A stretch of DNA of 64,000 nt, taken from positions 27,188,910 to 27,252,909 of the forward strand of contig NC_133223.1 of the NCBI RefSeq assembly GCF_040436345.1, given 5' to 3'. The notes below the pieces were generated by a model that saw nothing but the letters and a program-made list of their open reading frames with translations, made no database searches and was not told where the DNA came from. The translations under genes were made by a program, and so were the position numbers. Positions 21,104-31,842 of this stretch are shown here, one piece after another (the stretch's first letter is position 1; the number at the start of each line of letters is the position of its first letter). Source of the DNA: Pagrus major. Lineage: Eukaryota; Chordata; Actinopteri; Spariformes; Sparidae.

Positions 21104-23552
21104 TAGGTCTGTTACACCACATTGTATATAGTTGGACCCAAAAGCAGACAATGAGGCAGGAAGTAGAGTACAAGGTAATTTATTTGACTTCACAAGGTAA
21201 CTGCAGGTGAAGGTGCGGAGACACTCAGGCTGGAGTCTCTGTCCAGGAGTTGGAAGGAGGAGGAGACATTGCTCAGGGTGGTGCTGGTGGATAGTGTGGC
21301 GAGTAGAGGCTCAGGTGAGTGCAGGACTGTTGGCTGTTGGCTGCAGAGCCACTGTTAGCTGGGAATGCTGGTGAACACTGGAGGAAACAGAAATGAAAAG
21401 TGGGGTGCACAGGTAGGGATGCAGGCAGCTTGAGGCGGATGGCAGTGGGGTTGATTATTTTATCCACTTCAAATGGACCAATGAAGCGTGGCACCAGCTT
21501 GCGGGATTCCACCTGAAGAGGGAGATCACAGGAGGGAAGCTATACCTTTTGTCCCGGTTGGTAATGGGGAGCGAGGATACGGTGAAGGTCCGCCAAACAC
21601 TGACTATACTAGGTGGAATGGGTAATGGCATCACAAGCAGACCTCCAAACCTCCTTACAACAGGCAACATGAGCGTGGACGATGGGGACAGCAACCTCGC
21701 CCTTCCGGTCCGAAGAGAAGAAGTGGCTGATAGCTGTAGGCAGCCATGAACAGGGTTATTCCTGTGGCTGAGCTGGTCAGTGAATTATTCTAATACTTGA
21801 CCCAACGGAGGAAGGAGGACCTGGAAGTGGGATTACAGGCTGTGACACAGCAAAGGGCAGTCTCCAGGTCCTGGTTGCTTTCTAAGTCTGTCCATTTGAC
21901 TGCAGATGATAACCTGACGTGAGACTGGAGGTGGCACCAAGCGCCTTACAAAAGGCCTGCCTGACCTGAGATGTGAACTGGGGGCCGCGATCCGAAACGA
22001 TGTCAGCGGGGAGGCCATGGAGCCGGAAAACATGTAGGATGAGTAGGTCGGCGGTTTCAGAGACGGATGGGAGCTTGACCAGGGGGACGTAGTGAACCAT
22101 CTTGGAGAAGCGGTCCACAATGGTGAGAATAACGGTGTGTCCATCAGAGAGCAGAAGACCAGTGACAAAATCCACAGCAATATGAGACCAGGGACGACTG
22201 GGAACAGGCAGAGGCCTGAAGAGACCAGCGAGAGGATGAAGGGATGCCTTGCTCTGGGCACACACAACACAGGCCGCCACAAACTCACCCATGTCCTTAG
22301 ATTGGCCAGGCCACAAGAAGTGCTGGCGAAGAAACTGCAGCGTCCGCTGGGCTCCGGGTTGGCAGGTGAACCTGGATGAATGGCCGCACTGTAACACCTG
22401 GGACCGGATCTCCTCCGGCACGAATAGGGGATTAGGTGGACCTGTACCAGGGTCAAGGTGACTGCGTTGGGCCTCCCGCACAATGGTCTCAATTTCCCAG
22501 GTAGCGGCTCCAATGATCTGGGGAAAGGGCATGATGGGCTCGGGTCTGCAGGAGGTGCGTCAGGTCAGAGGAGAAGAGGTGAGAGAGGGCATCTGGCTTA
22601 CTATTTCTGGAGCCAGGACGATAAGAGTAGGTGTAGTTAAAGCGGCTAAGGAATAGGGACCATTGAGCCTGGCGGAAATTGAGTCTTCTGGCAGAGCGCA
22701 GGTAAGAGAGGTTTTTGTGGTCTGTCCAAATGAGGAAGGGCTCCAGGGTATCCTCCAGCCAGTGGTGACACTCCTGGAGAGCCATGACCACTGCCAAAAC
22801 CTCTGTATTTCCTACGTCATAATTCCTCTCTGCAGGGGAGAGACGTCAGGAAAAAAGGCACAGGGATGAAGCTTGCGTGTGGTAGCATCACACTGTGAGA
22901 ATATGGTCCCCATGCCAGAATCCAAGGCGTCCACCTTCACCACAAACTGGTGGTCGGATGCTGAAGAACGGGGGCGTGAGTAAATAATCCCTTCAGCTTT
23001 TGGAAGGCTGCGTCGTCTCTGGCAGACCAGGTAAAAGGTGAAGTGGTGGAAGTCAGTTGGGTGAGGGGGGCCATCTTCCACTCGTCTCCCTCCCGGATGC
23101 GGAGAAGGTGGTAGGCATTCCGAAAGTCCAGTTTTGTGAAAATCTGGGCATGACTGGTGGATAGCGTGGCGAATAGAGGCGCAGGTGGCGCAGAGAGTTG
23201 GTTTGCTGGAAGCGGAGCCACTGGTAGCTGGGAATGCTGGTGAACACTGAAGGTAGAACAAAGAAATATGTATCTCTGAGAGAAAGCACGAAAACACAAC
23301 TAGTAGTACTAGAAGGCAATATAGCTGGAGCCATGCACCACGTCTGACTGACGAAATCATCTGGCAGCAGGTAGCGTGAACACCAGAGCTTATCAGCAGG
23401 CGCTGATTGCCAACCTGCTGCAGGTGCGTGTGGGTCAGCAGCTCCAGTGAAGGGTAAACTCTGCACAGCCTCTCAGTGCACCTCTGCAAGCACAACAGAA
23501 AGCAAAACACCAAAACACTAAAATCCACCAGAGAATTATGACAGACTGTGTC
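21104..23552 (-). mobile_element. Fossil Ty3/Gypsy LTR retrotransposon remnant
   Basis: Minus-strand relic of about 2.45 kb. On the minus strand, in order, are reverse-transcriptase core pieces (about 23300-22940), an RNase H region (about 22940-22490), the integrase zinc-binding and core region (about 22530-21880), and a C-terminal piece (about 21510-21270) like the segment that follows the integrase core in Gypsy elements. Gag, protease and recognisable paired LTRs are absent. The reading frame is broken in several places and much is deleted. Its edges are fixed by the dimeric repeat it splits, which is whole at 29936-30195 and 40120-40355. The coding decay suggests an old copy, but it is absent from the sister units. 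Confidence 0.85.
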
Positions 23553-23722
23553 AAGGTCATAGTAAACGTGACCTTTGACCACCAAATTCTAATTAGTTCA
23601 TACTTGAGTGCAAGTGGACATTTGTTCCAAATTTAAGATATTGCATTCGCAAGATAGACAGATAGATGGACAACTGGAAAACATAATGCCTCCGGCCATG
23701 GCTATGGCATGGAGTCATGAAA
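23553..23722. repeat. Dimeric dispersed repeat, right half of split copy
   Basis: Resumes at GGTCATAGTAAACGTGACC and runs past CCGGCCATGG, with a short internal deletion compared with the whole copies. Confidence 0.75.
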
Positions 23723-24116
23723 ACTGATAAAATAACCAAGTAGTTCTCTCTTACCTAAACTCAACGAACTGCGAACATACAACAAAAGTCCAGTACAAAC
23801 ATTGACGGTACGCTGCAACTGTTTTGTTGTTTTGTGAATGGTAATACATGTTGTTTTGGTTATGTGTTGAAAATATCTGTGTAACCAGAGCTGTAGAAGC
23901 TATGTTATTTTAATAGCTGATTAGCATAAATACACTTTCAAGCCTAATAGTATGCTTAATATTGGTGTTCAGGTAATGAAAGGGATATACAGTCTTTGGA
24001 TTTAACAGCGAGTGAGGAAATTGTTCACCATCTCCAAGATGTAAACGTTTTATATTGTATATTTCATGCTCTGCACCTGCAGTAGATATCAACACACTGA
24101 ATAAAGAGGATTAATT

Positions 24117-24176
24117 GATTGGCTGGTTTGAATTCCCAGCTCGTGTGTCGATGTAGTCAGACAAGGTATTAAAAAG
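24117..24176 (+). promoter_or_regulatory. Candidate OR-7 promoter
   Basis: GATTGG at 24117-24122 and GTATTAAAAAG at 24166-24176, 68 bp before the ATG. Confidence 0.55.
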
Positions 24177-24243
24177 TGAGGAGAGAGAGCAGACACTGTT
24201 AGGGATAGAGTTACCCTTCACAGGAACAACAAGTTTTCTAACC

Positions 24244-25176
24244 ATGATGGATAATGTTTCTCAAATAAGAATGATTTTTCTTTCAGGTTTAAATGTGACA
24301 AATTACCACAGATTTACTCTCTTCTTTCTCACATTACTGTGTTACTGTATGATTTTGCTGGTAAATATTTCTGTTATTGTGACCATCATCATGGACAAAA
24401 ACCTGCATGAACCAATGTATATTTTATTATGTACTTTTTGCATGAATGGACTTTATGGGACAACAGGTTTCTACCCCAAGCTTCTCTGGGATCTGCTTTC
24501 TCCTGTTCATGTTATCTCTTATTCTGGATGCCTTTTCCAGGCTCAAGTAATATACTCATTTGCCCTCAGTGAACTCTCTATTCTTTCAGTCATGGCATAT
24601 GACAGATATGTGGCAATATGTCGACCACTGGAGTACCACTCTGTCATGTCAAAGCAAAGACTCGTCAAGTTGGCGTGTTACTCTTGGATAACACCTTTTT
24701 GCGTGATGGGTATAAATGTTTTTCTAACATCTAGATTAATCTTATGCAGCCCATATATCACCAGGCTTTTTTGTGTGAATTGGATTATTGTTAAACTTGC
24801 TTGTTTCCCAGCTGAAACTACTATTAATAGCATAGTTGCTTACATAACGATAGTCATTTATGTCTTTCATGGTTCCTTTATAGTTTGTTCCTACATGTAT
24901 CTCATTAAAACATGTGTGAATTCAATAGAAAACAGGGCAAAGTTCATGCAAACGTGTGTTCCACATTTAACCTCCTTACTCACTTTTCTTGTGACAATAC
25001 TTTTCGATGTATTGAATATTCGATTTGGTTCAAAAGATTTACCTCAAGCCCTTCAAAACTTTGTTGCAATAGAATTTCTTGTCATACCTCCCTTAATGAA
25101 TCCTCTCATTTACGGTTTCAAATTGACCAAAATTAGGAACAGAATTCTGGGTGTTGTTACTTTAAAAACTAGATGA
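24244..25176 (+). CDS. OR-7, odorant receptor, 310 aa
   Basis: Complete receptor. Sequons N4-V-S and N17-V-T, the second with a changed middle residue. In helix 3 it carries CLFQAQVIYSFALSELS (about residues 96-112), shared only with OR-9, where the others read CLVQALVMYSFACADLS. Loop 2 reads SRLILCSPYITRL, and helix 5 has FHGSFIVCSYMY, with C in place of W as in OR-9. Before helix 7 it has LNIRFGSKDLPQ, as in OR-9 and OR-10. These patches make it a mosaic against its neighbours. The core motifs LHEPMY, MAYDRYVAIC, TCVPHL and PPLMNPLIYG are intact. AATAAA lies at 25232-25237. Confidence 0.96.
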   Translation: MMDNVSQIRMIFLSGLNVTNYHRFTLFFLTLLCYCMILLVNISVIVTIIMDKNLHEPMYILLCTFCMNGLYGTTGFYPKLLWDLLSPVHVISYSGCLFQAQVIYSFALSELSILSVMAYDRYVAICRPLEYHSVMSKQRLVKLACYSWITPFCVMGINVFLTSRLILCSPYITRLFCVNWIIVKLACFPAETTINSIVAYITIVIYVFHGSFIVCSYMYLIKTCVNSIENRAKFMQTCVPHLTSLLTFLVTILFDVLNIRFGSKDLPQALQNFVAIEFLVIPPLMNPLIYGFKLTKIRNRILGVVTLKTR

Positions 25177-26040
25177 ATTTTGACTTATATGTTATGGAAA
25201 CTTAATGTCCTTTGTTTAATACACTTATTTTAATAAAATTCACTGCTTAACCAGCTGCTGGCTGTTTACTGTGTTCTAGAGGATCATGTAATACCCTCAG
25301 GAGGTTTGCACCCAGTAAATTTGAGCTCGGTTATCCATCAGGAGTGTTTCTTTTTAAATATAAACATTATTTCTCCTCATGATTTAGGGTGCTGAATCAG
25401 GTTACTTTTTATTTGGTGGCAGTCTTAAATGTATGATTATTAAGTCCTGATACTCTAAAATATGTGCTCTTTATTGGCTCTTTTACCAGCCCTACATTAT
25501 TCACAAATACAACATGGTCTAGTCAATTGTACAGCGATTCATACTGTAATGTTGAACACTTGTGTGAACTTCCAGAGAATTTTAACATAATTCATAATAT
25601 TAACTCCCACCACATTCTGTGCAGTCACTTCACTGTTTGTCTTTTTGTATTTAGGAATGATATAGATGGAATAAAAATGACATGTATCATCATTAACTAA
25701 CTATCATCCACTTTGTAGATTGCAACCAGTTGTATGTAATTATGCACTAAAAGCATATTTATTATGAATATTATATTTCATGCTGACAATAGATCCTCTA
25801 CATCTTACACACTGGAACTTTAACGCCAAGTAATAATTGAAAAGCCAGGTGCCTGAGGCCCAGGTTGCAGAAAGCTTGTGAGAACATTTCCCCCTTTAAA
25901 ACAACAAATGACCACTGAACTCAGGTGAACAGTGAGTGTGACACCAGAAAATTGAAAAAGAGAAGAATAAGCAGGTTGATTGTATCAGTGTTGTGCAACA
26001 TAGTTAACTATTGAACTGACCAAGCAAATATGGCCCGGTT

Positions 26041-26328
26041 GTGAATAATTGTGCTTCTGCCTACATTAGCACTATGGAAACTGTGTGTGTGAAGGTGGGT
26101 GATGGATGCACACATAAGTACAGACAAAAAAGAAAATATGTGAACTATTTTCCATCTAAGTACACTGTTACAAAAATGTACAGATTCACTGACATCCAGC
26201 TGGGTACATTCACTAAATACCTTCCCGAACAGCTATTGTATAATCATCATGTTAAACATTGGAGAGAAGCTTGGGGCTCAATATTCTTTGAAGAGGTGGA
26301 GAGAGCAGACATTGTCCATTCTCCTTAA
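26041..26328 (+). CDS. Unrecognised 95-codon open frame, copy 1
   Basis: Starts MNNCASAYIST, 865 bp after the OR-7 stop. It is basic and aromatic-rich in the middle (KYRQKRKYVNYFPSKY) and continues into KHWREAWGSIFFEEVERAD. No domain or signal peptide was recognised. The last residues differ from the other copies (VHSP in place of DVKG) because the sequence joins the following spacer early. It could be an exon of something, a fragment of an old gene carried with the OR unit, or chance. Open length across three copies is the only support. Confidence 0.25.
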   Translation: MNNCASAYISTMETVCVKVGDGCTHKYRQKRKYVNYFPSKYTVTKMYRFTDIQLGTFTKYLPEQLLYNHHVKHWREAWGSIFFEEVERADIVHSP

Positions 26329-26836
26329 AATGACATTTAAATACAGTTAATTTGCAACAGCAAATATTTTTTTTGTTTTTGCAGGAAATGTATTGCCGAC
26401 AAGACTGCGTTTTTCCTAATTCTTTTATCTCCCCTTCTGTTGCAGGTCTCTAGTTATTTTAACTGTAATTTTTATTGTAAAAATATATATTTACGAACAT
26501 TGACAGCGTCTGCTGGTAATATTTTCACCCCGTCAGTGTGCGTGGGCCTCATCATGGCCAAATGTGTTCCCGGAGATCTTTTGTAGTGGTAACTACCACA
26601 GAAGCAGTTTTGAGTATTTTGGCAGGTTTTTTAATGTATCTGGTTGTCTGTGTCAGCATGCTTTAGTCCAAACTTTGCAAAATGCTGTCGGAGAACATGA
26701 CAGGTGTTCGGTTGAAATCACAATGAAGGCTCAGTCCAAAGATGGGTGTGGGCAGGGCAAGGCCAACAGAGGTTGGGAAGGAAAAAGTAGGAAAGAGGAG
26801 TTGGACTTAACGATGAACATTGAACTTCCTTTTTTT

Positions 26837-26987
26837 CGAAATTTGAAGCAATTCCCTCAAGGCATTTCTGAGATATAGTGTTCACAAGAATGGGATAACA
26901 TGGTGTCACAGTGAACTTGACCTTTGACCACCAAATTCTAATCAGTTCATACTTGAGTCCAAGTGGACATTTGTTCCAAATTTGAAA
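26837..26987. repeat. Dimeric dispersed repeat, truncated copy
   Basis: Left monomer and the GACCTTTGACC core are present; the right monomer is cut off at CCAAATTTGAA, where the OR-8 upstream block begins. Confidence 0.75.
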
Positions 26988-27164
26988 AGCCTTTATAGCA
27001 TATTTAGTCTCCAGTGTGCCAAAGAAATCATTTTCCAAGTTAGGAAAACTGTACATTTAATGGTAGTTAAAAATGTCTGCTCTCCAAGTGCCATAACGTT
27101 CTATATTGTTATTTTCATATGCTGCCTTTTCAGTAGATTGCATCATCCTGAAAATAAGATGATT
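26988..27164 (+). promoter_or_regulatory. Conserved upstream block of OR-8
   Basis: About 180 bp (AAGCCTTTATAGCATA to the GATTGG box) that recurs before OR-9 (30603-30782), OR-12 (40578-40755), OR-13 (46098-46275), OR-14 (52150-52325) and OR-15 (55420-55596). It may be distal promoter or a 5' noncoding exon; the sequence does not decide. Confidence 0.45.
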
Positions 27165-27224
27165 GATTGGCTGGTTTGATTTCAAAGCATGTGTGTCAAC
27201 ATAGTCAGACAAAATATTAAAAGG
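27165..27224 (+). promoter_or_regulatory. Candidate OR-8 promoter
   Basis: GATTGG at 27165-27170 and ATATTAAAAGG at 27214-27224, 68 bp before the ATG. Confidence 0.55.
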
Positions 27225-27291
27225 TGAAGACAGAGAGCAGACACTGTTAGGGACAGAGTTACCCTTCACATGAACAACAAGTTTTCTAACC

Positions 27292-28224
27292 ATGATGGAT
27301 AATGTTTCTCAAATAAGAATGTTTTTTCTTTCAGGTTTAAATGAAACAAATAACCACAGATATACTCTCTTCTTTCTCACTTTACTGTGTTACTGTGTGA
27401 CTTTGCTGGTAAATATTTCTGTTATTGGGACCATCATCATGGATAAAAACCTGCATGAACCAATGTATATTTTACTATGTACTTTTTGCATGAATGGACT
27501 TTATGGGACAGCAGGTTTCTACCCCAAGTTTCTCTGGGATCTGCTTTCTCCTGTTCATGTTATCTCTTATTCTGGATGCCTTGGTCAGGCTCAGGTAATG
27601 TACTCATTTGCCTGCGCTGATCTGTCTATTCTAGCAGTCATGGCATATGACAGATATGTGGCTATATGTCGACCACTGGAGTACCACTCTGTCATATCAA
27701 AGCAAAGACTCATCAAGTTAGTGTGTTTCTCTTGGCTAACACCTTTTTGCATGATGGGTATAAATGTTTTTCTAACATCTAGATTAAAGTTATGCAGCCC
27801 ATATATCGCCAGGCTTTTTTGTGTGAATTGGATTATTGTTAAACTGGCTTGTTTCCCAGCTGAAACTACTATTAATAGCATAGTTGCTTACATAACAATA
27901 GTCATTTATGTCTTTCATGGCTTCTTTATAGTTTGGTCCTACATGTATCTCATTAAAACATGTGTGAATTCAATAGAAAACAGGGCAAAGTTCATGCAAA
28001 CGTGTGTGCCACATTTAACCTCCTTACTCACTTTTCTTGTGACAATACTTTTCGATGTATTGAATATGAGATTTAGTTCAAAAGATTTACCTCAAGCCCT
28101 TCAAAACTTTGTTGCTATAGAATTTCTTGTCATACCTCCCTTAATGAATCCTCTCATTTACGGTTTCAAATTGACCAAAATTAGGAACAAAATTCTGGGT
28201 GTTGTTACTTTAAAAACTAGATGA
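27292..28224 (+). CDS. OR-8, odorant receptor, 310 aa
   Basis: Complete receptor. N4-V-S and N17-E-T sequons. Helix 1 has VIGTIIM, a glycine shared with OR-15. Helix 3 has CLGQAQVMYSFACADLSILAV, combining the AQ of OR-7 and OR-9 with the ACAD of OR-5 and OR-6, and A in place of S at 115. Loop 2 continues SRLKLCSPYIARLFCVNW; the pre-helix-7 loop is LNMRFSSKDLPQ. The tail ends LGVVTLKTR, as in OR-7. Motifs: LHEPMYIL 54-61, C96, MAYDRYVAIC 117-126, KFMQTCVPHL 233-242, PPLMNPLIYG 282-291. AATAAA at 28280-28285. The flanks are close to those of OR-7, so the two units share a recent origin. Confidence 0.96.
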   Translation: MMDNVSQIRMFFLSGLNETNNHRYTLFFLTLLCYCVTLLVNISVIGTIIMDKNLHEPMYILLCTFCMNGLYGTAGFYPKFLWDLLSPVHVISYSGCLGQAQVMYSFACADLSILAVMAYDRYVAICRPLEYHSVISKQRLIKLVCFSWLTPFCMMGINVFLTSRLKLCSPYIARLFCVNWIIVKLACFPAETTINSIVAYITIVIYVFHGFFIVWSYMYLIKTCVNSIENRAKFMQTCVPHLTSLLTFLVTILFDVLNMRFSSKDLPQALQNFVAIEFLVIPPLMNPLIYGFKLTKIRNKILGVVTLKTR

Positions 28225-29088
28225 ATTTTGTCTTATATGTTATGGAAACTTAATGTCCTTTGTTTAATACACTTATTTTAATAAAATGCACTGCTTAACC
28301 AGCTGCTGGCTGTTTACTGTTTTCTAGAGGATCATGTAATACCCTCAGGAGGTTTGCATTCAGCAAATTTGAGCTCGGTGATCTGTTAAGAATGTTTCAT
28401 TTTAAATATAAACATTATTTCTCCTCACGATTTAGGGTGCTGAATCAGGTTACTTTTTATTTGGTGGCAGTCTTAAATGTATGATTATTAAGTCCTGATA
28501 CTCTAAAATATGTGCTCTTTATTGGCTCTTTTACCAGCCCTACATTATTCACAAATACCACATGGTCTAGTCAATTGTACAGCGATTCATACTGTAATGT
28601 TGAACACTCGTGTGAACTTCCAGAGAATTTTAACATAATTCATAATATTAACTCCCACCACATTCTGTGCAGTCACTTCACTGTTTGTCTTTTTGTATTT
28701 AGGAATGATATAGATGGAATAAACCTGACATGTATCATCATTAACTAACTATCATCAACTTTGCAGATTGCAATCAATTTTATGTGATTATGCGCTAAAA
28801 GCATATTTATTATGAATATTATATTTCATACTGACAATAGATCCTCTACATCTTACACACTGGAACTTTAACGCCAAGTGATAATTGAAAAACCAGGTGC
28901 CTGAGGCCCAGGTTGCAAAAAGCTTGTGAGAACATTTCCCCCTTTAAAACAACAAATGACCACTGAACTCAGGTGAACAGTGAGTGTGACACCAGAAAAT
29001 TGAAAAAGAGAAGAATAAGCAGGTTGATTGTATCAGTGTTGTGCAACATAGTTAACTATTGAACTGACCAAGCAAATATGGCCCGGTT

Positions 29089-29376
29089 GTGAATAATTGT
29101 GCTTCTGCCTACATTAGCACTATGGATAGTGTGTCTGTGAAGGTGGGTGATGGATGCACATATAAGTACAGACAAAAAAGAAAATATGTAAACTATTTTC
29201 CATCTAAGTACACTGTTACAAAAATGTGCAGATTCACTGACATCCAGCTGGGTCCATTCACTAAATACCTCCATGAACAGCTATTGTACAATAATCATGT
29301 CAAACATTGGAGAGAAGCTTGGGGCTCAATATTCTTTGAAGAGGTGGAGAGAGCAGACATTGATGTCAAGGGTTGA
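29089..29376 (+). CDS. Unrecognised 95-codon open frame, copy 2
   Basis: Same length and position relative to the OR stop (865 bp) as copy 1. It ends ERADIDVKG then TGA. Differences from copy 3 include H to Y, P to H and H to N changes and a few silent ones. No start or stop is shifted. Function not recognised. Confidence 0.25.
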   Translation: MNNCASAYISTMDSVSVKVGDGCTYKYRQKRKYVNYFPSKYTVTKMCRFTDIQLGPFTKYLHEQLLYNNHVKHWREAWGSIFFEEVERADIDVKG

Positions 29377-29935
29377 AAACCAACCAAATGACAGGCAAAA
29401 GAAAGAAATACTGAAGCCCATTCTCTTTAAAATCACATTTAAATAGCTAATTAGCAACAGCAAATATTTTTTTTGTTTTTGCAGGAAATGTATTGCCGAC
29501 AAGACTGCGTTTTTCTTAATTATTTTATCTCCCCTTCTGTTGCAGGTCTCTAGTTATTTTAACTGTAATTTTTATTGTAAAAATATATATTTAAGAACAT
29601 TGACAGCGTCGGCTGGTAATATTTTCACCCCGTCAGTGTGCGTGGGTCTCAACATGGCCAAATGTGTTCCTGGAGATCTTTTGTAGTGGTAACTATCACA
29701 GAAGCAGTTTTGAGTATTTTGGCAGGTTTTTAATGTATCTGGTTGTCTGTGTCAGCATGCTTGAGTCCAAACTTTGCAAAATGCTGTCGGAAAACCTAAC
29801 AGGTGTCGGGTTGAAATCACAATGAAGACTCAGTCCGAAGATGGGTGTGGTCAGGGCAAGGCCAACAGAGGTTGGGAAGGAAAAAGTAGGAAAGACGAGT
29901 TGGACTTAACGATGAACATTGAACTTCTTTTTTTT

Positions 29936-30195
29936 CGAAATTTGAAGCAATTCCCTCAAGGCATTTCTGAGATATAGTGTTCACAAGAATGGGATGCCAT
30001 GGTGTCACAGTGAACTTGACCTTTGACCACCAAATTCTAATCAGTTCATACTTGAGTCCAAGTGGACATTTGTTCCAAATTCGAAGAAATTCCCTCAGGG
30101 GGTCTTGAGCTATTGCATTCACAAGATAGACAGATGGATGGACAACTGGGAAACAATGCCTCCGGCCATGGCTATCAGTGGCGTGGAGTCATGAA
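29936..30195. repeat. Dimeric dispersed repeat, full copy
   Basis: About 260 bp built of two related monomers. Each has AAATTTGAAG-AATTCCCTCA, then a GAGATAT-like segment, then TTCACAAGA; the second ends in tandem GATGGA units and ATGCCTCCGGCCATGG. Very similar text is common in percomorph genomes, as I recall. Other copies: 18335-18527, 21039-21103 with 23553-23722, 26837-26987 and 40120-40355. Confidence 0.75.
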
Positions 30196-30602
30196 AAGTG
30201 ATAAAATAACCAAGTAGTTCTTTCTTACCTAAACCCAACGAACTGCGAAAATAAAACAATGGTCCGGAACGAATGTTGAAGGTACGCTGCAACTGTTTTG
30301 TTGTTTTGTCAACGGTGATGTGTTTTGGTTATGTGTTGAAAATATCTTTGTGTAACCGGAGCTGTAGAAACTAGATTATTTTAACAGCCTGATTAGCATA
30401 AATACACTTTTCAATCCTAACAGTATGCTTAATATCAGTTGTCAGGTAATGAAAGGGATATACAGTATTTGGACATAACAGCGAGTGTGGAAATTGTTCA
30501 CCAACTCCAAGATGTAAAGGTTTTATGTTGTTTTTTTCATGCTTTGCACCTGCAGTAGAACACACTGAATAAAGAGGATTAATTTGGGAGCTAGTTTATT
30601 GT

Positions 30603-30782
30603 CAAAGCCTTTATAGCATATATAGTCTCCAGTGTGCCAAAGAAATCATTTTCCAAGTTAGGAAAATTGTACATTTAATGGTAGTTAAAAATTTCTGCTC
30701 TCCATGTGCCATAAAGGTCTACATTGTCATTTTCATATGCTGCTTTTACAGTAGATTACATCATCCTGAAAATAAGAGGATT
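30603..30782 (+). promoter_or_regulatory. Conserved upstream block of OR-9
   Basis: Second copy of the block described at 26988-27164, ending at the GATTGG box. Confidence 0.45.
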
Positions 30783-30842
30783 GATTGGCTGGTTTGATTT
30801 CTAAGCGTGTGTGTCAATGTAGTCAGACAAGACATTAAAAAG
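30783..30842 (+). promoter_or_regulatory. Candidate OR-9 promoter
   Basis: GATTGG at 30783-30788 and CATTAAAAAG at 30833-30842, 67 bp before the ATG. Confidence 0.55.
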
Positions 30843-30909
30843 TGAGGAGACAGAGCAGACACTGTGAGGGACGGAGTTACCCTTCACAGGAACAACAAGT
30901 TTTCTAACC

Positions 30910-31842
30910 ATGATGGATAATGTTTCTCAAATAAGAATGTTTTTTCTTTCAGGTTTAAATGAAACAAATAACCACAGATTTACTCTCTTCTTTCTCACTT
31001 TACTGTGTTACTGTGTAATTTTGCTGGTAAATACTTCTGTTATTGTGATCATCATCATGGACAAAAACCTGCATGAACCAATGTATATTTTACTATGTAC
31101 TTTTTGCATGAATGGACTTTATGGGACAACAGGTTTCTACCCCAAGTTTCTCTGGGATCTGAATTCTCCTGTTCATGTTATCTCTTATTCTGGATGCCTT
31201 TTCCAGGCTCAAGTAATATACTCATTTGCCCTCAGTGAACTCTCTATTCTTTCAGTCATGGCATATGACAGATATGTGGCTATATGTCGACCACTGGAGT
31301 ACCACTCTGTCATGTCAAAGCAAAGACTCATCAAGTTAGCGTGTTACTCTTGGATAACACCTTTTTGCATGATGGGTATAAATGTTTTTCTAACATCTAG
31401 ATTAAAGTTATGCAGCCCATATATCACCAGGTTTTTTTGTGTGAATTGGAATATTGTTAAACTTGCTTGTTTCCCATCTAAAACTACTATTAACAACATA
31501 GTTGCTTACATAACAATGGTCATTTATGTCTTTCATGGCTTCTTTATAGTTTGTTCCTACATGTATCTCATTAAAACATGTGTGAATTCAATAGAAAACA
31601 GGGCAAAGTTCATGCAAACATGTGTGCCACATTTAACCTCCTTACTCACTTTTCTTGTGACAATACTTTTCGATTTATTGAATATTCGATTTGGTTCAAA
31701 AGATTTACCTCAAGCCTTTCAAAACTTTGTTGCAATAGAATTTCTTCTCATACCTCCCTTAATGAATCCTCTCATTTACGGTTTCAAATTGGCCAAAATT
31801 AGGAACAGAATTTTGGGTGTCATTACTTTAAAAACTAAATGA
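30910..31842 (+). CDS. OR-9, odorant receptor, 310 aa
   Basis: Complete receptor. N4-V-S and N17-E-T sequons; a further N41-T-S lies in helix 1 and is unlikely to be used. Residue 85 is N (WDLNSPVHV), but the following S-P makes a poor sequon. It shares the helix-3 patch CLFQAQVIYSFALSELS with OR-7. Loop 2 is its own: RFFCVNWNIVKLACFPSKTTINNIVAYITMV, with N in place of I and SK in place of AE. The C-terminal AFQNFVAIEFLLIPP is matched almost base for base by the scrap 860 bp downstream. It has KLAKIRNR in place of KLTKIRNR. AATAAA at 31898-31903. Confidence 0.96.
   Translation: MMDNVSQIRMFFLSGLNETNNHRFTLFFLTLLCYCVILLVNTSVIVIIIMDKNLHEPMYILLCTFCMNGLYGTTGFYPKFLWDLNSPVHVISYSGCLFQAQVIYSFALSELSILSVMAYDRYVAICRPLEYHSVMSKQRLIKLACYSWITPFCMMGINVFLTSRLKLCSPYITRFFCVNWNIVKLACFPSKTTINNIVAYITMVIYVFHGFFIVCSYMYLIKTCVNSIENRAKFMQTCVPHLTSLLTFLVTILFDLLNIRFGSKDLPQAFQNFVAIEFLLIPPLMNPLIYGFKLAKIRNRILGVITLKTK

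Larger units (their letters stand above)
19948..24243. other. Spacer OR-6 to OR-7
   Basis: Common downstream block (to about 20760), from which the 95-codon frame seen after OR-7, OR-8 and OR-11 is missing: the text jumps from AAGCAAATTATAGCC to the AGATGAGAGGCAAAAG found after that frame elsewhere. A dimeric repeat follows, split by the Gypsy remnant (21104-23552), then the upstream block of OR-7. Confidence 0.7.
25177..27291. other. Spacer OR-7 to OR-8
   Basis: Near-copy of the spacer after OR-8. Contains the right part of a small inverted-repeat element (about 25700-25830), the 95-codon frame at 26041-26328, a stretch 26330-26830 common to the spacers after OR-8 and OR-11, a truncated dimeric repeat (26837-26987) and the upstream block of OR-8 (26988-27291). 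The repeat is fused directly to that block, which in OR-9 is reached only after another 600 bp, so this spacer has lost that piece. Confidence 0.7.
28225..30909. other. Spacer OR-8 to OR-9
   Basis: Matches the spacer after OR-7 for about 1.8 kb, including the second copy of the 95-codon frame, then holds a full dimeric repeat (29936-30195), an upstream block of the OR-6/OR-7 type (about 30195-30600) and one of the OR-8 type (30603-30782). The two blocks in series suggest this is the fuller ancestral arrangement. Confidence 0.7.
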
